Below, piece after piece: positions 21,203 through 26,529 of a stretch of DNA of 26,529 bases (position 1 is its first letter; every line of letters begins with the position of its first letter). The notes below the pieces were generated by a model. The model did not search any database and was not told the DNA's origin. It saw only the letters and a program-made list of their open reading frames with translations. The DNA lies in NCBI GenBank assembly GCA_964396385.1, contig CAYNFH010000072.1:1-26529 (forward strand), read 5' to 3'. A program made the translations under genes and the position numbers. Source of the stretch: CAYNFH01 sp964396385 (lineage in GTDB: Bacteria; Armatimonadota; Chthonomonadetes; Chthonomonadales; CAJBBX01).

Positions 21203-22102
21203 CTATGTACCTCCGTAATACACCCGTCGCTCGGAGAACTTGAGGGTGACGAACGTGAGCAGCACAATCAGCACGAACATGATCCAGCCCATGGCGCACG
21301 CGTAGCCCATCTTGTGATAGATAAACGCGTTGTCGAACAGGTACATCGCGTAGAAGTAGATGGACCGCGCCGGCGAGCCGGTCGGCGAGAGGACGTACGG
21401 CACGGTGAACACCTGGAGCGTCCCGACGATGCCCATCACCACGTTGAACAGGATAACGGGCGAGAGCATGGGCAGCGTGACGTTCCACGTCTTGGACCAC
21501 CAGCCCGCCCCGTCCAGGTCCGCCGCCTCGTAGAGCGGCGCCGGCACGTCCTGCAGCCCGGCCAGGTAGATGACCATGGCGTTGCCGACGCCCCAGGCCG
21601 CCATGAACACCAATGCCGGCTTGGCCCAGTTCGGGTCCCCGAGCCAGTCCGGCCCCTTTATGTGCACGTGCCCCAATATGTCGTTCAGCACGCCCTGCTG
21701 CCCGTTCAGCACGAACTGCCAGATGACCGCCAGCGCCACGAGCGGCACGAGCGAGGGGACAAAGAAGATGGCCCGGTAGACCGCCATTCCCTTCAGTCTG
21801 GTGTTCAGCAGCATCGCCAGTCCGATGGCCACCAGGGTGGTTACCGGCAGCGCCATCAGGGCATAGACGAACGTGTTGCGCAGAGAGATCCAGAACACCT
21901 CGTCGTGGAGCAGGTCCTTGTAGTTACCCGCTCCGATGTAGACCGGCGGGCGCAGCACGGAGTAGTCACAGAAGCTGAAGTAGACGGAGGCCAGCAGCGG
22001 ATAGAGCAGAAAAACGGAGAAGCCGATGAGCCACGGCAGCGCGAAGAGATAGGCCGTGCGCGCCTCCTTGCGGGCAGCGGAGCCGCGGCGGGCGGCGATC
22101 AC
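21203..22102 (-). CDS. Sugar ABC transporter permease, MalF type
   Basis: 299 residues from a GTG at 22102 whose first bases overlap the stop of the binding-protein gene (4-base overlap), so the two are coupled. About six membrane segments. E-A-A-D-L-D-G-A-G-W-W near residues 195-205 is the EAA loop, followed by T-L-P-M-L-S-P-V-I. CUT1 family, partner of the MalG-type permease at 20226-21128. The substrate is not indicated by sequence alone. Confidence 0.88.
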   Translation of the reverse strand: MIAARRGSAARKEARTAYLFALPWLIGFSVFLLYPLLASVYFSFCDYSVLRPPVYIGAGNYKDLLHDEVFWISLRNTFVYALMALPVTTLVAIGLAMLLNTRLKGMAVYRAIFFVPSLVPLVALAVIWQFVLNGQQGVLNDILGHVHIKGPDWLGDPNWAKPALVFMAAWGVGNAMVIYLAGLQDVPAPLYEAADLDGAGWWSKTWNVTLPMLSPVILFNVVMGIVGTLQVFTVPYVLSPTGSPARSIYFYAMYLFDNAFIYHKMGYACAMGWIMFVLIVLLTFVTLKFSERRVYYGGT

Positions 22103-23448
22103 AGGCCCGCCCTCTGCCGGAGCCGCTGCCGCTCCAGATACTCTTTCAGCTTGGGCTGCATGCGCGCCTGGACGTCGTCCAGCGCCTGCTGCGCCGTTTT
22201 CTTCTCCAGCGCAATCTCGTCGAACGCCACGCTGAGCGTGTCACTGTACTCGCGCCAGATGCCCAGCTTCGGCGCCACGATAACGTTCGACCCCTTGGGC
22301 AGGTCGTAAAACAGCCTGATGAACGGGTTCGGGTGGTGCGCGTAGAAGCCCGGGCTCACCTTGGCGAGCGGCGAATGCTTCCGCTGGCCCAGGCAGAGCA
22401 GCTCCATCCCCGGCTGCGACTCCACGTACTTGATGAACTCGAACGCCGCGTCCGGGTGGCGCGCGCCGCGCGGGATCACCAGGATGTCCTCGTCCGCAAT
22501 GGTGCTATCCTTCAGGTCCGGCCGGTCCGCGGGGTAAGGCCACGCTACGGCGCCCCACTCCAGCTTGGGCTTATCCAGTTGCGGCGCGTACTTGTCGATG
22601 AAGTTGGCCATCCAGACGCCCTGCAGCTCCATGGCCACCTTTTCGGCCAGGAATCCGTTCTGCGGGGACGAGAAATTGCCCAGGCCGCTCTTGAACGTCT
22701 GGATGTTCCCCGCGCCGTAATGCTTGGAGTAGGACTGCACCCAGTTGAACGCGCGCACGTTCTCCGGCGAATTGGCCGTGAGGTGGTCCGCTTCGTCCCA
22801 CAGCTTGCCCCCGAACATGTACCCCCAGGCCCAGTTCCACCAGCCCGGCTCGTTCGGCAGGAAGCCGGACTTGTCGATCTTGCCCATCGGCCCGAACGTC
22901 GTGATCTGTGCGGCGTCCGCGTCCAGCTCCTCAATGGTCTTGGGCGGCTTATCGGGGTCCAGTCCCGCGTTCCGGAACATGATTTTGTCGTAGTGCAGCG
23001 CGGTGGAGGCGGGCGTGGTCGGCAGGGAGTAGATGTGTCCGCGGTAGAGGCCGATGTCGAAGTAGACGGGGATGTACTGGTCCCGGGAGATGCCGTACTT
23101 CCGGCAGTAGTTGTCCAGCGGAATGATGGCGTTGTCGTCGGCGTACTGCGCCAGGTTCGGTCCGTACAACCCCGCCACGTCCGGAGGCGTTCCCCCGGCC
23201 GCCGCCATGAGTACCTTGTTTTCGATGCCGCTGACGGTGAGGAGGTCGACGTGGATGCGGTCCTGGGACTTGTTGTAGGCGTCCACCACGGCCTGCATGG
23301 CGTCGCCTTCGAAGCCGGTCCACTTCTCCCAGTAGGAGACGTGTATCTTGTTGTCCGGCGCCTGCGGACGGACCAGGATCTCGCTGTACAGAATGGTGGC
23401 CAGGATGGCCAGAATAGCGACCGAAGTGAGGAGGCTCTTAGGGCTCAT
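22099..23448 (-). CDS. Sugar ABC transporter substrate-binding protein
   Basis: 449 residues, extracellular solute-binding family 1. An N-terminal hydrophobic segment (about residues 5-24) has no lipobox cysteine, so it is probably anchored by, or cleaved at, this segment. Hallmarks are S-Y-W-E-K-W-T-G-F-E (start of the first lobe), G-G-T-P-P-D-V-A-G-L-Y, and Y-S-L-P-T-T-P-A-S-T-A-L-H-Y-D near residues 145-160. It captures the sugar for the two permeases downstream in the same operon. Sequence does not reveal the ligand. The 5' gap holds two hairpins (23459-23480 and 23506-23565). Confidence 0.88.
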   Translation of the reverse strand: MSPKSLLTSVAILAILATILYSEILVRPQAPDNKIHVSYWEKWTGFEGDAMQAVVDAYNKSQDRIHVDLLTVSGIENKVLMAAAGGTPPDVAGLYGPNLAQYADDNAIIPLDNYCRKYGISRDQYIPVYFDIGLYRGHIYSLPTTPASTALHYDKIMFRNAGLDPDKPPKTIEELDADAAQITTFGPMGKIDKSGFLPNEPGWWNWAWGYMFGGKLWDEADHLTANSPENVRAFNWVQSYSKHYGAGNIQTFKSGLGNFSSPQNGFLAEKVAMELQGVWMANFIDKYAPQLDKPKLEWGAVAWPYPADRPDLKDSTIADEDILVIPRGARHPDAAFEFIKYVESQPGMELLCLGQRKHSPLAKVSPGFYAHHPNPFIRLFYDLPKGSNVIVAPKLGIWREYSDTLSVAFDEIALEKKTAQQALDDVQARMQPKLKEYLERQRLRQRAGL

Positions 23449-23458
23449 TCTAGAGTAG

Positions 23459-23480
23459 GTTGCGGCTTAGGAGCCGCAAC
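23459..23480. terminator. Perfect 9-bp hairpin before the binding-protein gene
   Basis: GTTGCGGCT (23459-23467) and AGCCGCAAC (23472-23480) around TAGG, 11 bases upstream of the binding-protein start. On the leftward strand it could terminate the lipoprotein transcript or act as a leader stem of the sugar operon. No T tract. Confidence 0.5.
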
Positions 23481-23505
23481 ACTAGTCTACCATAGGGGGC
23501 AGGTC

Positions 23506-23565
23506 AGAGGTGATGGGTGATAGGTGAGAACCGCTCGGGGCCATCACCTATCACCCATCACCTCT
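23506..23565. repeat. Perfect 22-bp-arm hairpin of short tandem units
   Basis: The left arm at 23506-23527 (AGAGGTGATGGGTGATAGG, then TGA) is exactly complementary to 23544-23565 around a 16-base loop. It is built of repeated GGTGAT-like units and lies between the lipoprotein and binding-protein genes. It resembles the other intergenic hairpins of the host region in design but not in sequence. Confidence 0.8.
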
Positions 23566-23568
23566 CAC

Positions 23569-24540
23569 CTATCTCGCCGCTTGCTTCATCACGTCACACG
23601 TCGCGGTAAGCGTTACGTCCTCCATCGCGGCGGCGCCCGCGTAGAGCGCCCAATAGACCTCATTGGCCGTTTCGTCGACCTCCCCGTTGCTGGAGACGAT
23701 GCGGCCCGGAAGCCGCACCGTAAAGAGGAGGGGCGTGAGGGCTGTACCATCGTTGTCCTGCTTCGGCGTGCCGGTGTTGGCGGCCGTCTTCTGCAGCGTG
23801 GATCCCTCTTCCGTGAGCGTGGAGACGATCTTACGCGTTGCAGCCAAACGGGCGTCGGCCGAAAGTCGGTCGCCGAAGCGGTCCAGGAGCGCCTTGGTGG
23901 CCGCGATGCCCATCTGGCGGCGCATCTTCCGTTCCGCCAGGTCTGGGTGCATGAAACCTTCCGAGATCAGCGGGTCGCCAGGTCCCAAGAGGATGCGCCA
24001 GAACGAGTGGGCGCCTTTGAGGGCAACGTCGCGGGCGGCATCATCTGTGGCGATGTCCGGTGGAAGCGCCGCCTTGACGGTTGCCGCGATCTCCGGGAGG
24101 AGAGCATCGAGCTCCTTTGGCCGGTCTCCGCGCCAGTGCAGGACCTCGCGGTATTCCAGGCGGCCGGGAGAGACTTCATGAACGGAGACCTGGTTGGTGA
24201 GCAGGCGCGGCGAATCCGGCTTGAGAGACTTGACGACAACATCGTTTTGGAAGCTATCAGTCTTGCTGAAGGATCGCTCAGCCGTGAATGTGACCTCTCC
24301 GTCGCCCTTCTTGATGGTGTTCTTCCATCCATCGCCTTCCGGCAGGTCGAATACCTCGCGGAGCTTGGGGGCCATATTCATCTTGCCTTTGGTGCCCTCG
24401 TCCGGCGTCCCCACGAACTTAAGGGACCGCGACCATGTGCCATCCGGTTTGATGTCGGTAACCACAGAGGAGCGGGCACAGCCTACGAGAAGGGGTACCA
24501 GACCTGGTAGCACGAGTGAGCGCCAAACTGGGGATCGCAT
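23569..24540 (-). CDS. Putative lipoprotein
   Basis: 323 residues from the ATG at 24540, chosen because a signal peptide then ends in L-L-V-G-C21 (lipobox). An upstream in-frame start at 24630 would overlap the toxin gene. After C21 come S-S-V-V-T-D-I-K-P-D-G-T-W-S-R-S, common in lipoproteins with a short linker. The rest is beta-rich then helical, with no recognised family. Probably an envelope lipoprotein; function unknown. It lies between the toxin-antitoxin pair and the sugar importer. Confidence 0.7.
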   Translation of the reverse strand: MRSPVWRSLVLPGLVPLLVGCARSSVVTDIKPDGTWSRSLKFVGTPDEGTKGKMNMAPKLREVFDLPEGDGWKNTIKKGDGEVTFTAERSFSKTDSFQNDVVVKSLKPDSPRLLTNQVSVHEVSPGRLEYREVLHWRGDRPKELDALLPEIAATVKAALPPDIATDDAARDVALKGAHSFWRILLGPGDPLISEGFMHPDLAERKMRRQMGIAATKALLDRFGDRLSADARLAATRKIVSTLTEEGSTLQKTAANTGTPKQDNDGTALTPLLFTVRLPGRIVSSNGEVDETANEVYWALYAGAAAMEDVTLTATCDVMKQAAR

Positions 24541-24574
24541 GATGATGTCCGCCTTCGCGATGTGAGAATGGTCG

Positions 24575-24955
24575 TCAGCGCGGAGGGCCTGCCCTATTAG
24601 CCAGACCGAGAGTGTGAATGAGGGCCGCATCTACTTCTTCCATATCGGGCCAGCTCCCAATCACACGATCTATTTCGGAATCCCGTATTGTTGCCAGGTT
24701 GTCTGTCATTACGACCGACTCGGTCCTGAGACCGGTCTGGTCAAATCCTTCATCAGAGGGCACCGTGACAACACGGCTCGGATGCCCGGCACGAGCCATG
24801 TTGCTGCTTATCATCGCGGCGATAGACTGAGCGAGGCCGGTACGGAGATGACCGGCTTGTACTACAAGAACGGGGCGACGTTTCGCGGTGCGGAGGTCGG
24901 AGCTGGGGAAGAGGACCAACAGGACGTCGCCGCGCCTAAACGGCATCGTACACAT
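24575..24955 (-). CDS. PemK/MazF-like toxin
   Basis: 126 residues. R-R-G-D-V-L-L-V-L-F-P, then K-R-R-P-V-L-V-V-Q are the opening strands of the PemK/MazF/ChpAK fold, a ribosome-independent or mRNA-cutting endoribonuclease family. The start may be the ATG at 24955 or the ATG at 24946; both overlap the antitoxin stop (24936-24938). The overlap indicates coupling with the antitoxin gene just upstream. Activity in this organism is unproven. Confidence 0.75.
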   Translation of the reverse strand: MCTMPFRRGDVLLVLFPSSDLRTAKRRPVLVVQAGHLRTGLAQSIAAMISSNMARAGHPSRVVTVPSDEGFDQTGLRTESVVMTDNLATIRDSEIDRVIGSWPDMEEVDAALIHTLGLANRAGPPR

Positions 24956-25166
24956 CCATCTCCGCCCGCTCCCAGTCCTCGGCGAAGGATGCTAACCGCC
25001 GCCTGAGCGCCGCCGCTTCCTCCGGTCCTATACCGCGACTGGCGAGATCCACAGCGCCAGAGTTTGGAGCCGCGATCACAAAGACTCGGGCTTCCTCTTC
25101 CACATCCAGTGGTTCCAGAAGCTCTACCCTACCGTTCCGATATATGCCTTCCACGGTCTTGGACAA
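24936..25166 (-). CDS. AF2212-like (DUF104) antitoxin
   Basis: 76 residues from a TTG at 25166 with AAAGG upstream. The opening M-S-K-T-V-E-G-I-Y-R-N-G-R-V-E-L-L-E-P-L-D-V matches the AF2212/DUF104 N-terminal strand pattern, small proteins commonly paired with toxins. The rest (A-A-L-R-R-R-L-A-S-F-A-E-D-W) is a helix likely to wrap the toxin. It overlaps the PemK-like gene by about 11-20 bases. Together they make a likely type II module between deoC and the lipoprotein gene. Confidence 0.75.
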   Translation of the reverse strand: MSKTVEGIYRNGRVELLEPLDVEEEARVFVIAAPNSGAVDLASRGIGPEEAAALRRRLASFAEDWERAEMDVYDAV

Positions 25167-25197
25167 TGGGGACCTTTCTGGTGCGTTTCACGAGGAA

Positions 25198-26208
25198 TTA
25201 CGCCATGGGGTGGCGGTAAGAGGCGGAGTAGCGGCCCGTTACGAAGTGCTCGAGCTGCCGCTCGATGTCGCCCAGCAGGCTGCTCGCGCCGAGACGGAAC
25301 AGGTGGGGCCGCAGCCAGTCGTTGCCCAGCTCCTCCTTCATCAGGAGCATCCACTCCACCGACTGTTTGGCCGTGCGTAGGCCGCCCGCGGGCTTGAACC
25401 CCACCTTGAAGCCGGTCCGCTCATAGTAGTCGCGGATGGCGCGAACCATGACCAGCCCCACCGGAAGTGTGGCGTTGACGCTCTCCTTGCCGGTAGAGGT
25501 CTTGATGAAGTCCGCGCCGGCCATCATGCACACCAGGCTGGCGCGCGCCACGTTGCGTAGCGTCGCGAGCTCGCCCGTTGCCAGAATGGTCTTGAGGTGG
25601 GCGTCGCCGCAAGCTTCGCGGAAGCGGCGAACCTCGTCATAGAGCGCCTGCCAGTTGCCGGTCAGGACGTGGCGTCGCGAGATGACGATGTCTATCTCGT
25701 CCGCGCCCGCGTCCACGGAGGCGCGGATCTCCTGTATCCGGAGGTCCAGAGGATTGAGGCCCGCCGGAAACCCGGCCGAGACCGCCGCCACCGGAATCCC
25801 GGAGCCGCGGAGGACATGCGCGGCAGGCTCGATCATCTCGTGGTAGACGCAGACCGCCCCCACCTTGATGGCGAGGTGGCCCGCATCCAGGTCGTCCAGG
25901 AGGTCCTGCCGTACCGGCTGCCGGGCCTTGGCGCAGAGCCGGGCCACGTTGCCGGGCGTGTCGTCGCCGCCCAGCGTGGTCAGGTCCATGCACGTCACGG
26001 CCCGCAGCAGCCAGGCCGCCTGCCACTGCTTCTTCACGGTGCGGCGGGTGGGGATCGTCGCGGCGCGCCGCTCAACGGCGCTGCGGTTGATGCGCCCCTC
26101 GCGCAGCCACGCCATGTCCAGTGGGATGCCGGCGTTGCGGTCGATCTGCCGAGCGATCGCGAAATCGGTCTCGTAGTGCAGGCCGTCTGGCTTCTCGATA
26201 GCGCTCAT
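25198..26208 (-). CDS. deoC: Deoxyribose-phosphate aldolase
   Basis: 336 residues from the ATG at 26208 with AGGAGAG just before it; a TTG at 26241 is also open in frame. It cleaves 2-deoxyribose 5-phosphate to glyceraldehyde 3-phosphate and acetaldehyde. The Schiff-base lysine is K236 in D-F-I-K-T-S-T-G-K; K272 in G-F-K-P-A-G-G is the assisting lysine; D173 in E-I-D-I-V is the conserved acid. This places it in the class I DeoC family, longer than E. coli DeoC (259 residues) by an N-terminal extension of about 65 residues. It lies on the same strand as the ALDH16-like gene, which may consume the acetaldehyde, but the genes between them make a single operon unlikely. Confidence 0.92.
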   Translation of the reverse strand: MSAIEKPDGLHYETDFAIARQIDRNAGIPLDMAWLREGRINRSAVERRAATIPTRRTVKKQWQAAWLLRAVTCMDLTTLGGDDTPGNVARLCAKARQPVRQDLLDDLDAGHLAIKVGAVCVYHEMIEPAAHVLRGSGIPVAAVSAGFPAGLNPLDLRIQEIRASVDAGADEIDIVISRRHVLTGNWQALYDEVRRFREACGDAHLKTILATGELATLRNVARASLVCMMAGADFIKTSTGKESVNATLPVGLVMVRAIRDYYERTGFKVGFKPAGGLRTAKQSVEWMLLMKEELGNDWLRPHLFRLGASSLLGDIERQLEHFVTGRYSASYRHPMA

Positions 26209-26308
26209 CTCTCCTGTCCCGTTGCGTCGCGACTCCTTCAAGCTGCCTCCAGTTTCCGCGCCCCCGCCGCCGTTTCCTTGAAAGTGTGATCAACGTCACA
26301 AACGACAT

Positions 26309-26436
26309 TCACCACAGAGAACGCGGAGAGCACAGAGAAGGCAGGATAAGGGATTCGGGATTCCGGCCACGCCTCATCTCCTTGTCCCCTCATCGCCTCG
26401 TCGGAATCTCTGTGTTCTCTGTGTCCTCTGTGGTGA
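26309..26436. repeat. Long hairpin of ACCACAGAG-type tandem units
   Basis: The arms at 26309-26338 and 26407-26436 pair at 26 of 30 positions; all four mismatches are A/G transitions that still allow G-U pairing in RNA. The units read ACCACAGAG with later copies varied. They enclose about 70 bases. It sits upstream of deoC. The same motif type appears in intergenic DNA of many unrelated bacteria in my recollection. Confidence 0.75.
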
Positions 26437-26529
26437 GTCAGCACTTCGTTATCGTGCTCAACCCGTGCATGTACGGGCGGAGGACCGGCGGGACCGTCAC
26501 GGAGCCGTCCTCGTTCTGGTAGTTCTCCA

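Noticed and set aside
22333..23520. Long plus-strand frame opposite the binding-protein gene
   Set aside because: Antisense shadow of a clear substrate-binding protein with conserved motifs.
1..26529. tRNA or rRNA genes as integration target
   Set aside because: No cloverleaf or rRNA-like sequence seen at either end of the element or elsewhere; the target is a protein gene.

Overview
This is bacterial DNA of high GC content. The taxon cannot be fixed from the sequence. A two-domain ALDH16-type aldehyde dehydrogenase near deoC, a sugar ABC transporter and many hairpin-rich gaps would fit a little-studied phylum such as Armatimonadota, but that is only an impression. A run of ten N at 18418-18427 marks a scaffold join, so this is a draft assembly.

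The window is a host chromosome interrupted by one integrated element of about 15.5 kb. Host DNA lies at 1-2118 and 17639-26529. On the right, all host genes point left: deoC, an AF2212-like/PemK-like toxin-antitoxin pair, a lipoprotein, an ABC sugar importer (binding protein and two permeases) and the ALDH16-like gene. On the left are a small membrane protein gene (leftward), a secreted stalk-domain protein gene (rightward), and about 870 bp with no convincing gene but several short repeats. Four host gaps carry long hairpins built from 7-9 base tandem units; the element has none of these.

The element spans about 2119-17638. A 9-bp direct repeat (ATCCAGATA) marks both ends. The host ALDH gene is cut eight codons (counting the stop) before its end: the severed tail, reading I-W-M-P-Y-G-E-stop, is stranded at 2103-2126 beyond the far end of the element. 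The element encodes a large serine recombinase at its right end. Joining the two element ends on paper, as in an excised circle, extends the recombinase frame through 24 new codons to a TAA at 2200-2202 that runs directly into a 14-bp-arm terminator hairpin. So attP lies inside the 3' end of the recombinase gene, and integration exchanges the C-termini of both the recombinase and the host dehydrogenase. The deduced attP has a strong dyad around a central CA dinucleotide.

Element cargo, left to right: a promoter and ribbon-helix-helix regulator; two small ORFs; a TOPRIM/DUF3987 replication protein; then a leftward cluster (M41-type peptidase without an ATPase, unknown protein, zinc-ribbon membrane protein, unknown protein, a secreted Ig-like protein, and its paralogue fused to a Lon-type S16 protease domain). 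This cluster diverges from an XRE regulator, whose likely operator sits inside the promoter of the leftward genes. A second leftward group has a zinc-ribbon membrane protein, an unknown protein and a zinc-ribbon/nucleoside-deoxyribosyltransferase-like protein. It diverges from the recombinase operon (small zinc-ribbon protein plus recombinase), whose near-consensus promoter is covered by a palindrome. No phage structural, packaging or conjugation genes are seen, so it looks like a small integrative or satellite-type element with accessory proteins, possibly defensive, of undescribed function.
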